Part shown: piece by piece, positions 7,593 through 15,065 of the stretch
How the letters are laid out: the number at the start of each line of letters is the position of its first letter
How positions within the stretch are numbered: the first letter of the stretch is position 1
DNA from: an uncultured Schwartzia sp.
Lineage (GTDB): Bacteria > Bacillota > Negativicutes > Selenomonadales > Selenomonadaceae
DNA length: 22,844 nt
Assembly (NCBI GenBank): GCA_905372875.1
Contig: CAJPQU010000011.1
Span: forward strand, 1-22,844
Direction of reading: 5' to 3'
The notes under the pieces: generated by a model
What the model was told of the DNA's origin: nothing
Seen by the model: the letters and a program-made list of their open reading frames with translations, nothing else
Database searches by the model: none
Position numbers and translations under genes: made by a program

Positions 7593-8528
7593 ATGTGCCA
7601 GTGGCCGGATTCCTTTTTCCTGGTGCGGCTGCGGCAGGAAGCATACCGGTACACGATGATTGTCCTGGGCTGCCTCTTTTGCGCCTGGGGGTACGATATG
7701 TTTTTGATTCCCGCGCGTCTCATGGCGGGAGGCATCAGCGGTGTTGCCATCGTCGTTTACTACCTCACGGGGTGGCCGGTAGGCGTCCAGCTTTTGGTTT
7801 ATAATCTCCCCATTTTGGCCTTGGCATGGCGGGTTTTTGGCTGGCAGTACGCCATGGATACCGTCATTGGAACAGTGGTATTTTCCGTCTGCGTGGACTG
7901 GCTGAATTTTTTAAGCACGTATCATGTCGTCGGCGATATCATGCTGAACGCCATCTTCGGCGGCGTACTGGCAGGAGTAGGTTTTGGTTTCATCTTTCGC
8001 GCCCGGGCCAATTCAGGAGGCTTGGATGTCGTGGGGGCGGTGGTGAAGAAATATTATTCCTTTGATATGGGAACCGCCATTTTTGTTCTCAACATCGGAA
8101 TTATCTTTTTAGGTGTGAGGCTTTTCGATGTGGAGACGGCGCTTTTTACGCTGGTTTCCATCTATTTGACAGCGGCGCTGACCAACCGCGTGGTGGCAGG
8201 ATTTAACCGGGAGAAACAAATTCTCATTGTGTCTCCTCGCGCAGAGGAGATCGCGGCGCGGATTATGGCTCGCACGGGCCGGGGCGTGACCGTATTTGAC
8301 GGGCGCGGCGCTTTTACCGGGGAGCATAAGGATATTCTTTTTGTCATCGCCAGTCTGACCCAGGTGAGTACGGTAAAGTTCATCGTGGATGCGTTTGATC
8401 CTACGGCTTTCATGATCGTGTCTGATACCTCCGAGGTCATGGGCCGCGGATTTACCTTGGAAAATCACTTGCAAGCTGAGGAAAAGCACCGTTTGAAGGA
8501 ATTGCAGCAAGAGGATGCCAGGCGTTGA
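7593..8528 (+). CDS. YitT family membrane protein
   Basis: An integral membrane protein of the YitT group (DUF161 membrane domain followed by a DUF2179 cytoplasmic domain); its biochemical function is not firmly known. The start at 7593 is supported by GGGAGGTGAG just upstream, which lies inside the stop region of the preceding glycosyltransferase. There are 311 residues. Family landmarks are FLIPARLMAGGISGVA (about 41-56), the glycine-rich FGGVLAGVGFGFIFRARANS followed by GGLD, and the C-terminal IIVSD-like region SDTSEVMGRGF (DUF2179 end). Five or six hydrophobic segments precede about 100 soluble residues. It is co-transcribed with the glycosyltransferase and ends before the terminator at 8601. 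Confidence 0.9.
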   Translation: MCQWPDSFFLVRLRQEAYRYTMIVLGCLFCAWGYDMFLIPARLMAGGISGVAIVVYYLTGWPVGVQLLVYNLPILALAWRVFGWQYAMDTVIGTVVFSVCVDWLNFLSTYHVVGDIMLNAIFGGVLAGVGFGFIFRARANSGGLDVVGAVVKKYYSFDMGTAIFVLNIGIIFLGVRLFDVETALFTLVSIYLTAALTNRVVAGFNREKQILIVSPRAEEIAARIMARTGRGVTVFDGRGAFTGEHKDILFVIASLTQVSTVKFIVDAFDPTAFMIVSDTSEVMGRGFTLENHLQAEEKHRLKELQQEDARR

Positions 8529-8600
8529 CGGGATGAGGGGTGTAAGTGCGAAATTTTGGCGGCGGTTGAAGTTTTTAAGACCTGACGGCAAATATATGGG

Positions 8601-8625
8601 AAAAGACGGCTCTGGCCGTCTTTTT
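8601..8625 (+). terminator. Intrinsic terminator after yitT, just before cdaR
   Basis: AAAAGACGGC (8601-8610) pairs perfectly with GCCGTCTTTT (8615-8624) around a TCTG loop, followed by more T. Only about 30 bases separate it from the next start codon. Confidence 0.85.
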
Positions 8626-8654
8626 CCATAAGAGAAGGAAAGGAGCGCGGCGGT

Positions 8655-9812
8655 ATGCTTTTAGCGGCACGGCAGGCACAGGATATTGTGGAAGATATCG
8701 GCGCTATCGTTCGGCAAAATATTAATATGATGGACGGTGACGGGGTGATTATTGCCAGTACCGATCCGACACGTTTGGGAAATTTTCATGAAGGGGCGAA
8801 GCGCATTATTGACGAAGGGTTGACCGAGCTTTACGTTACACCGGATGTTGCTGAACGGGCTATGCCGCCCATGCGGGTAGGCATCAATCTGCCCATTACC
8901 TATGATCATCGTATTGTCGGCGTGGTGGGGATTACTGGAGAATATGAACAGGTCATCGGTTACGGACAGATTGTCAAGAAGATGACGGAGATCCTCATTC
9001 GAGAACAGGTGCAGGAGGAGGCGCGACGTCTCGATCTTCGGGTGACCAGCCGCTTTTTAGAAGAGTGGGTATTGGGTGCGGGCATCCTGCGTCCGGCTCT
9101 TTTAGCCGAACGCGGCCGTCAACTGGGTATCGATATTCGGCGGCCGCGGCGGGTCATGGTGGTGAGTTTAGACGATGTGGAGGATCATATTGATTCATTG
9201 GCGGGACAGGAACTTATCGAACAAGTGGAAAATGCGGTGTTGGATATCGTACGCTGCGACTCTACCACCTTGGTATTACGGAACGCGGCGCGGCAAATCC
9301 TTCTTTTGGGGGAGGCGGATAATAATTGCCTGCTTGCTTTAGCTAAAAAATTGGCGACCATGGTGCAGTCTCGCTTTCAAAAAACGTTGCGCGTCGGTTT
9401 TGATGGCATGAGCGGCAATATTCATGAAGCCTATGGACAGGCAGACCGTGCTTGGCGTACGGCGGCCTCGCTGCCTGCCAGGATAGCCGGATTTGGCGAA
9501 TTGGATTTAGAGTTCTTTCTGCAAGAGATTTCCACCCAGACGAAGTTTGATTATATAGAAAAGATTTTCCGCGCTTATGCCGCTAGGGAACGGGAACCGG
9601 TGATGGAGCTTCTGCGGGCTTATTTCGCGGCAGGTGGATCCCTAAAACGGACGGCTGATCGCCTCTTCATTCACAAGAATACCTTGCAATATAAATTACG
9701 CCGTTTAGAGCAGATGACGGGCTACGATGTCCGGCAGCCGCGCCACGCGGCCGTGTTTGCCATGGCTTTGCAATTTTACGACGAGATGCGGCAGGAAGAA
9801 AAAGCCTGGTAA
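8655..9812 (+). CDS. cdaR: CdaR-family sugar diacid/glycerate utilisation regulator
   Basis: Cytosolic transcriptional regulator of the CdaR/PucR type. The 385-residue protein carries the N-terminal sugar-diacid recognition domain (about 5-135; ARQAQDIVEDIG, DGDGVIIASTD, VGINLPITYDHRIVG), a central degenerate GGDEF-like domain (about 140-290) and a C-terminal helix-turn-helix (about 315-375; GGSLKRTADRLFIHKNTLQY). AAAGGAGCG supports the start. In E. coli CdaR activates glucarate, galactarate and glycerate genes. Here it stands directly upstream of a GntP permease and glycerate kinase, so glycerate or a related acid is the likely signal. A hairpin terminator 30 bases upstream leaves little room for a promoter of its own. 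Confidence 0.93.
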   Translation: MLLAARQAQDIVEDIGAIVRQNINMMDGDGVIIASTDPTRLGNFHEGAKRIIDEGLTELYVTPDVAERAMPPMRVGINLPITYDHRIVGVVGITGEYEQVIGYGQIVKKMTEILIREQVQEEARRLDLRVTSRFLEEWVLGAGILRPALLAERGRQLGIDIRRPRRVMVVSLDDVEDHIDSLAGQELIEQVENAVLDIVRCDSTTLVLRNAARQILLLGEADNNCLLALAKKLATMVQSRFQKTLRVGFDGMSGNIHEAYGQADRAWRTAASLPARIAGFGELDLEFFLQEISTQTKFDYIEKIFRAYAAREREPVMELLRAYFAAGGSLKRTADRLFIHKNTLQYKLRRLEQMTGYDVRQPRHAAVFAMALQFYDEMRQEEKAW

Positions 9813-9826
9813 AAACTGTGCCGGAC

Positions 9827-9863
9827 AAAGGACTTTCTCTCAATATAAAGAGAAGCCTTTTTT
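9827..9863 (+). terminator. Intrinsic terminator after cdaR
   Basis: AAAGG...CTCT pairs imperfectly with AGAG...CCTTTTTT around a short AT-rich loop, ending in a T-run. It separates cdaR from the hydrolase-permease-kinase operon. Confidence 0.65.
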
Positions 9864-9921
9864 ATGGGGAAGTTATGGACTTTTGACCAAAAATTTTGAG
9901 AGATATATGGGTTTTATAACA

Positions 9922-9950
9922 TAGACGACGTAAGAGAAAATTTTTATAAT
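9922..9950 (+). promoter_or_regulatory. Promoter of the glycerate operon
   Basis: TAGACG (9922-9927), a 17-base spacer and a perfect TATAAT (9945-9950). An alternative -35 TTGACC at 9883 has no good partner at 17 bases. The leader to the first gene is about 80 bases. As the operon's likely activator, CdaR may bind around or upstream of this site. Confidence 0.55.
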
Positions 9951-9982
9951 GAAAGTAAATTTGGGGATATTGAATTAGAATC

Positions 9983-10015
9983 CACGCTATCGTGAGTGCT
10001 CTGCGCCATGAGCGC
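9983..10015 (+). promoter_or_regulatory. Two small dyads in the leader of the glycerate operon
   Basis: CACG-CTAT-CGTG (9983-9994) is followed at once by GTGCTC (9996-10001) pairing with GAGCGC (10010-10015), with one G-U pair and an eight-base loop. They lie between the promoter and the ribosome binding site. Neither is followed by T-runs, so they look like operators or leader hairpins rather than terminators. Confidence 0.35.
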
Positions 10016-10038
10016 CCGCGAAAAAAGGAGGTGGAAAG

Positions 10039-10863
10039 ATGGGGATTTCTCTCAAGGTATTAGTAGAAGATACCGGCTCGGAGCATCAGGCATTGGGAAA
10101 GGAGCACGGCTTATCTGTTTATGTGGAGACGCCTCAATCGCGCTTTGTCTTTGATTGTGGCGCCAGCGGGTTATCCTGGCGCAACGCGCTCCTCATGGGG
10201 GTAAAATTAACCCGGGTAGAATTTGTTGTGATCAGTCATGCGCACTATGATCACGCTGGTGGTTTCCCGTCGCTCTTGGAGCGGGTGAAAATCCGGCGGC
10301 TTTATACGGGCCCCGGGTTTTGGAAGGAGAAGTTTGCGGCTGCTCCGGAAGGGAGGAAATATACGTATCTGGGGGCCGGGTTTACGGCGTCAGATTTGCA
10401 GGACTGGCAGGTAGAGCAAAATATTTGTGAAGATCTATTGCCACTTGACGATACGGCGTGGCTGGTAGGGGCGTTTGTCCGGCAGGAGCCGATGGAGACG
10501 ATCCCGGCGCGGTTTGTCCGGGGCGAAGAGAAACGTCCCGATGATTTCCGTGACGAGATATGTCTCGTTTTACGGGAAGGAGACGGTGTGGCCCTCGTTA
10601 CCGGCTGTGCCCATCCCGGCATTTTGAATATGGTCCGGACGGTACACGAGCGGCTAAAACTCCCGGTGCGCAGCGTGGTAGGCGGCACGCATTTGAAAGA
10701 GGCTTCCGCGGAGCGTATCGAACGGACGCTGGCAGCTCTGCGGGGGATGGGGCTTTGCCGCATGGGCCTTTGTCATTGTTCTGGGGATGCGGTGCGAGAG
10801 CGTTTAGCAGTGGATGACGTTGCCGGATGTTCCTTGGGAACGGGAGATTTGATCGAATTTTAA
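10039..10863 (+). CDS. Metallo-beta-lactamase-fold hydrolase (COG1237-like)
   Basis: A soluble, probably cytosolic, metal-dependent hydrolase of 274 residues; no signal peptide is seen. The active-site motif is complete: SHAHYDH gives His67, His69, Asp71 and His72, with further likely ligands in GCAHPG (His192) and GGTHL (His218), plus LCHCSG (His246) near the end. The pattern matches the COG1237 group, whose archaeal members are annotated as dihydropterin ribofuranosyl-aminobenzene phosphate synthases. That name should not be transferred here. AAGGAGG seven bases upstream fixes the start. It is first in an operon with gntP and glycerate kinase, 21 bases ahead of gntP, so a role in processing a glycerate-related ester or lactone is an inference from context only. 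Confidence 0.88.
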   Translation: MGISLKVLVEDTGSEHQALGKEHGLSVYVETPQSRFVFDCGASGLSWRNALLMGVKLTRVEFVVISHAHYDHAGGFPSLLERVKIRRLYTGPGFWKEKFAAAPEGRKYTYLGAGFTASDLQDWQVEQNICEDLLPLDDTAWLVGAFVRQEPMETIPARFVRGEEKRPDDFRDEICLVLREGDGVALVTGCAHPGILNMVRTVHERLKLPVRSVVGGTHLKEASAERIERTLAALRGMGLCRMGLCHCSGDAVRERLAVDDVAGCSLGTGDLIEF

Positions 10864-10884
10864 TCATTTGGAGGAGGGTTCGTT

Positions 10885-12225
10885 ATGTCAGGTTTATTCA
10901 TGGGGGCAGTTATCATCCTGGCGGTCATCATTATGATCGTTGCCATCAGTAAATACAAACAGCATCCCTTCGTCGTTATGATCTTAGTTTCCATTTTTGT
11001 TGGGCTTGTCTGCGGCATGCCGGCGGATAAGGTCATTGCGACGGTCAAAAGCGGATTTGGCGGAATTTTGTCCAGCATTGGCATCGTCATTGTCGCTGGA
11101 ACCATCATTGGCACCATCTTGGAAAAAACAGGCGCCGCCCTGGTCATGGCGAATACCATTCTGGGCGTAGTAGGCAAGGCGCGCTCCGTTCTTACCATGA
11201 GTCTTACGGGGTATGTGACGGGGATTCCCGTATTTTGCGATTCCGGCTTCGTCATTTTGTCTCCCATTGCCCGGGCGTTAGCGGATCGTTCCCGTACGTC
11301 CTTAGCGGTTATGGGGACGGCGTTAAGTTCCGGCCTCTACGCTACCCACTGCCTTGTGCCGCCGACGCCGGGGCCCATCGCTATGGCCGGGACACTGAAC
11401 GCAGATTTGGGCATGGTCATCGGGGTGGGGCTGGTGACTTCCATTCCGGCGACGCTGGCCGGGCTTCTTTACGCGAAAAAGGTGGCGGTACGTTACGATA
11501 TCCCGGCCAATCCAGAGTTTACCGTGGAAGAGCTGATGGACAAATATGGTAAACTCCCTAGCGTCTGCCATAGTTTCTCACCGATTATCCTTCCCATCCT
11601 GCTCATCGCTTTGAAATCCGTTGCTGATTTTCCTTCTCATCCCTTGGGGGTGGGAGCCCTTAAAACCTTTGCTTCCTTCATCGGTGACCCGGTTATTGCA
11701 CTCCTTATCGGCATATTTTTAGCTATGACGCTCATTCCGGCTTCGGAAGGGGAAAATAAGTTCGAATGGATGAGCCAAGGTGTACTGAATTCCGCGTCCA
11801 TCCTTGTCATCACCGGGGCAGGAGGCGCTTTTGGCGCGATCTTAAAAAGCCTGCCCCTGGCGGATGCGCTTTCCTCAACTCTGCTTTCCCTTTCGATTGG
11901 TGTATTCCTGCCTTTTATCATCTCGGCGCTTTTAAAAACTGCCATGGGGGCGTCCACAGTGGCTATGATTGTGACTTCGGCTATGGTTGCTCCTATGATG
12001 CCGTCCCTTGGCTTTGAAACAGAGATGGGGAAGGCATTGGTTATCATGGCGATCGGAGCCGGTTCGATGTGCGTTTCTCATGCCAATGATTCCTATTTTT
12101 GGGTTGTCTCGCAGTTTTCTGATATGACGACGAATGTGGCCTATAAGTGCCAGACCGGCGTCACCTTCGTAGAAGGCATCGTGACCGTGGCCTTTGTGTA
12201 CCTTATGTCTTTGATCTTCTGCTGA
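10885..12225 (+). CDS. GntP-family gluconate/glycerate permease
   Basis: Inner-membrane symporter of the GntP family, which imports gluconate, glycerate and similar hydroxy acids with protons. The 446-residue protein is hydrophobic throughout, with about 12-14 spans. Family landmarks are HPFVVMILVSIFVGL near 27-41, GGILSSIGIVIVAGTIIG, the IPVFCDSGFVIL segment, THCLVPPTPGP and the C-terminal GAGSMCVSHANDSYFW. GGAGGAGG lies six bases before ATG. It sits between the hydrolase and glycerate kinase, so D-glycerate is the most likely substrate. Gluconate is less likely because no gluconate kinase or dehydratase is nearby. Confidence 0.93.
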   Translation: MSGLFMGAVIILAVIIMIVAISKYKQHPFVVMILVSIFVGLVCGMPADKVIATVKSGFGGILSSIGIVIVAGTIIGTILEKTGAALVMANTILGVVGKARSVLTMSLTGYVTGIPVFCDSGFVILSPIARALADRSRTSLAVMGTALSSGLYATHCLVPPTPGPIAMAGTLNADLGMVIGVGLVTSIPATLAGLLYAKKVAVRYDIPANPEFTVEELMDKYGKLPSVCHSFSPIILPILLIALKSVADFPSHPLGVGALKTFASFIGDPVIALLIGIFLAMTLIPASEGENKFEWMSQGVLNSASILVITGAGGAFGAILKSLPLADALSSTLLSLSIGVFLPFIISALLKTAMGASTVAMIVTSAMVAPMMPSLGFETEMGKALVIMAIGAGSMCVSHANDSYFWVVSQFSDMTTNVAYKCQTGVTFVEGIVTVAFVYLMSLIFC

Positions 12226-12242
12226 TCCAGGAGGCATAGGGT

Positions 12243-13385
12243 ATGGACAAGGTGGTTATCATTCCCGATTCTTTTAAGGGGACGCTGTCGTCTAAAGAGG
12301 TGGCAGCGCTGATGGGAGAAGCCGTGGGATCTGTCTTTCCAGAAGCGGATCGGATGCTTTTGCCTATCGGAGACGGCGGGGAGGGGACGGTGGAGTCTTT
12401 TTTGACTTCGCTTGGCGGGGAACGAGTAGAAACGACGGTATGTGGGCCGTTTTTTACCCCAGTGTCATCTTTTTATGGCCGTTTGCCTGATGGTACAGTA
12501 GTCATTGAAATGGCGGCGGCAGCGGGGTTGCCTCTGGTGGGAAATCGTCGTGAGGTGGAACAAACAACGACCTTTGGCGTGGGGGAACTCATGGGAAAAG
12601 CCCTTGAGGAAGGAGCAAAGCATATCATTCTCGGGCTGGGGGGCAGTGCCACCAACGACGGCGGCTGCGGTGCGGCAGCTGCCTTGGGGGCGGTGTTCAA
12701 CGATGAAACGGGAAACTCCTTTGTGCCTACGGGGGCGACACTGAAGATGATCCATCATATCGATATGGAGCTGCTGTACCGCCGTCTTCACGGGATAACA
12801 GTGACGGTGATGTGCGATATCGATAATCCGCTCTGCGGGGAGAGTGGTGCGGCGGCAGTGTTCGGCCCCCAAAAAGGGGCTGACGCAGCTATGGTGCACC
12901 GATTGGATGACGGGTTGGCGCATTTGGCTGCCGTGGTGCGGCAAGACTTTGGAATTTCCATCGCCGATAAGCCGGGTGCGGGAGCGGCGGGGGGCATGGG
13001 CGCGGGGGCAGCAGCTTTTTTTAGCGGTAGACTCAGGCGTGGTATTGATGTGGTCCTTGATACCGTACGTTTTGAGGAAAAGGCTGTTGGGGCCGACATG
13101 GTTTTCACCGGGGAAGGCTGTTTTGATGCCCAGTCTTTGATGGGGAAAGCGGTGGGTGGTGTTGCCTGTCGAGCTAAGGCCATGCATTTGCCGGTGACAG
13201 TGCTCGCGGGGGCCATTGCCGATGAGGTGGATGAGGAGTCTGCGCTGAAGGCGGGCATAAGCGCTTTCTTCAGTATTAATCAAGCGCCGCTGCCTTTTTC
13301 TGAGGCCGCGCCCCGCAGCCGAGAAAATCTTTTCCGTACCATGAAAAATCTGCTGCGATTGTGGAAAATGGCTCGTATGATGTAA
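12243..13385 (+). CDS. Glycerate kinase (GarK/GlxK type)
   Basis: Cytosolic kinase that phosphorylates D-glycerate with ATP; characterised members of this family make 2-phosphoglycerate, which enters lower glycolysis at enolase. The 380 residues match the family length. Signatures are IPDSFKGTLSS (7-17), IGDGGEGT (42-49), GLGGSATNDGG (131-141), CDIDNPLCG (191-199), AAVFGPQKGA (204-213), PGAGAAGGMGAG and FTGEGCFDAQSLMGKA. AGGAGG about nine bases upstream supports the ATG. It is last in the operon with the permease and is followed by a strong terminator. Product and context agree on glycerate use. garK and glxK cannot be told apart, so I leave the symbol empty. Confidence 0.95.
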   Translation: MDKVVIIPDSFKGTLSSKEVAALMGEAVGSVFPEADRMLLPIGDGGEGTVESFLTSLGGERVETTVCGPFFTPVSSFYGRLPDGTVVIEMAAAAGLPLVGNRREVEQTTTFGVGELMGKALEEGAKHIILGLGGSATNDGGCGAAAALGAVFNDETGNSFVPTGATLKMIHHIDMELLYRRLHGITVTVMCDIDNPLCGESGAAAVFGPQKGADAAMVHRLDDGLAHLAAVVRQDFGISIADKPGAGAAGGMGAGAAAFFSGRLRRGIDVVLDTVRFEEKAVGADMVFTGEGCFDAQSLMGKAVGGVACRAKAMHLPVTVLAGAIADEVDEESALKAGISAFFSINQAPLPFSEAAPRSRENLFRTMKNLLRLWKMARMM

Positions 13386-13426
13386 AAAAGGCCGCCCATC
13401 CTGCCCGTGCGGATGGACGGCCTTTT
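13386..13426. terminator. Bidirectional intrinsic terminator between glycerate kinase and putP
   Basis: AAAAGGCCGcCCATCC pairs with GGATGGaCGGCCTTTT with one mismatch and a nine-base loop. A-runs and T-runs flank both sides. It starts directly after the kinase stop codon and serves both convergent genes. Confidence 0.93.
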
Positions 13427-13440
13427 AGCGCGGTTTCCTT

Positions 13441-14919
13441 TTAAATATCGCTCTTTTCCACAGCGTCGAAGATAGCAGTAATCTCTGGGGACGGTTCCCG
13501 ATCCAATGTGCTCACGATAAAGATGGCGAGGCTGGCGACGAAGAAGCCGGGGATGATCTCGTAGAGTCCCCAGAGGGAGAATTGTTTCCAGAGGAGGACG
13601 GTGATGCCGCCGGTAACGATGCCGGCTAATATGCCGTTTCTGGTGGTGCGCCGCCAGAAGAGAGAGGCTAAAAGGGCGGGGCCGAAAGCCGCGCCAAAGC
13701 CCGCCCAAGCGTAGGCCACGATGTCTAAGATGAGATTCTGAGGATTGAGGCCGAGTCCAATGGCGATGGCAGCGATGATCAAGACAGAGAGACGGCTGAC
13801 CCAGACTAATTCTTTCGTCCCTGCGTCTTTTTGGAGGAGGGTATGGTAGAAATCTTGGGCAAAGGCGGACGCTGCCACTAAGAGTTGGGCGGAGGCCGTA
13901 CTCATGATGGCCGCTAACACCGCGGACAATATGATTCCCGCGGCAAAGGGGGAAAAGATCATGTGGGTCATGACGAGAAAGACGGTTTCACAGTCTGTGC
14001 CGGATAAGGGCACGGTCAGGTATACCTTGCCCACTAAGCCGACGATGACGGCCGCGCTCAGAGAGATGGCCACCCATGTCATGGCGATGCGGGTGGCTTG
14101 TTTTAATTCTCGCGACGAGCTGATGGCCATGAAGCGGACGAGAATGTGAGGCTGGCCGAAGTAGCCGAGTCCCCAGCCCATAAGGGAAATAAATTCGATG
14201 AAGGAGAGCGTGGATCCGTCGGGCTTGGTAAAGGGGTCAAAGAAAGACGGGGCCATGGCGTACAGCCCTTCCGCGGCGGGGGCGGCACCGCCTAACGCGA
14301 CGGCACCTGCTGCCGGGACGATGAGAATGGCAAAGAACATCATGACGCCTTGGATGAAGTCTGTCCAGCAAACAGCCAAAAAGCCGCCGACGAAGGTGTA
14401 AAAGACAACGACGAAAGCCCCTAAAAGAAGCGAGTAAGCGTAAGGCAGGCCGAAGATGGTTTCAAAGAGCTTACCGCTGGCCACAAAGCCGGATGAGGTG
14501 TAGATAATGAAAAAGATCAAGATAAAGATGGCGGGAATAATGCGCAGAAGGTTGCTTTCATCATGGTAGCGGTTGCGGAAAAAGTCCGGCAGGGTCAGAG
14601 AATTATTGGCTAATTCTGTATATTTTCGCAGGCGGGCGGCGATGAATTTCCAGTTGGCGAAGGTGCCGAGGGCAAGGCCGAGAGCAATCCAACTGGCATT
14701 CAACCCAGCGACGTAAGCGTAACCAGGAAGCCCCATAAGCATCCAGCCGCTCATATCTGAAGCCTCTGCACTCATGGATGTAACCCAGGCGCCCAGACGC
14801 CGGTTCCCGAGGATATAATCTGCCATGTTATGGGTGCGGCGATAATGATAAATGCCGATGCTCATCATGGCTAACAGGTAGAGGATAAAAGCGGTGATAA
14901 TGTAAATATTGTTGGACAA
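13441..14919 (-). CDS. putP: Sodium/proline symporter
   Basis: Inner-membrane Na+/proline symporter of the SSS family, used for proline uptake as nutrient or osmoprotectant. The 492-residue protein has about 13 hydrophobic spans. The SAEASDMSGWMLMGLPG segment places Asp55 at the position of the essential sodium-binding Asp55 of E. coli PutP, and a STASAQLLVAASAFAQD segment matches the conserved TM9 region. The start is TTG at 14919: GGGGGAGG lies six to seven bases upstream, the protein aligns from there, and the nearby ATG is out of frame. It is monocistronic, with a good promoter at 14955-14982. Proline specificity is likely but rests on family resemblance. Confidence 0.93.
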   Translation of the reverse strand: MSNNIYIITAFILYLLAMMSIGIYHYRRTHNMADYILGNRRLGAWVTSMSAEASDMSGWMLMGLPGYAYVAGLNASWIALGLALGTFANWKFIAARLRKYTELANNSLTLPDFFRNRYHDESNLLRIIPAIFILIFFIIYTSSGFVASGKLFETIFGLPYAYSLLLGAFVVVFYTFVGGFLAVCWTDFIQGVMMFFAILIVPAAGAVALGGAAPAAEGLYAMAPSFFDPFTKPDGSTLSFIEFISLMGWGLGYFGQPHILVRFMAISSSRELKQATRIAMTWVAISLSAAVIVGLVGKVYLTVPLSGTDCETVFLVMTHMIFSPFAAGIILSAVLAAIMSTASAQLLVAASAFAQDFYHTLLQKDAGTKELVWVSRLSVLIIAAIAIGLGLNPQNLILDIVAYAWAGFGAAFGPALLASLFWRRTTRNGILAGIVTGGITVLLWKQFSLWGLYEIIPGFFVASLAIFIVSTLDREPSPEITAIFDAVEKSDI

Positions 14920-14945
14920 AGGGCTGCCTCCCCCATGAAAAATAT

Positions 14946-14988
14946 ATAGTAACTATTATATCGTTTTTTCCTGCGCCGTCAATGGCGC
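14946..14988. promoter_or_regulatory. Two perfect dyads over the putP promoter
   Basis: GCGCC-N6-GGCGC (14973-14988) encloses the putP -35 box, and ATAGT-A-ACTAT (14946-14956) overlaps the edge of its -10 and the expected transcription start. Both are exact inverted repeats. They may be binding sites for one or two regulators. The GC-rich one may also affect the divergent flavoprotein gene. Confidence 0.4.
14955..14982 (-). promoter_or_regulatory. putP promoter
   Basis: On the minus strand: TTGACG (14977-14982), a 16-base spacer and a perfect TATAAT (14955-14960). The predicted leader is about 28 bases. Confidence 0.75.
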
Positions 14989-14992
14989 GGCG

Positions 14993-15021
14993 TGGAAGCG
15001 GCAGAGATTTTGTGCTATGAT
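14993..15021 (+). promoter_or_regulatory. Extended -10 promoter of the flavoprotein gene
   Basis: TGCTATGAT (15013-15021) is an extended -10; the -35 position (TGGAAG, 14993-14998) is a poor match. Transcription would begin near 15028, which excludes an upstream in-frame GTG at 15027 as the start codon. Confidence 0.5.
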
Positions 15022-15065
15022 ACGAGGTGGGGAACGTCCATCATGAAAGGAAATGGGGCGGAGAA

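Noticed and set aside
12465..13283. Long minus-strand open frame opposite glycerate kinase
   Set aside because: The plus-strand frame has all glycerate kinase signatures; the antisense frame has low-complexity composition and no recognisable domain.
15027..15065. Earlier GTG start for the flavoprotein
   Set aside because: It lies at the predicted transcription start, has no ribosome binding site, and would add residues before a typical Rossmann N-terminus.
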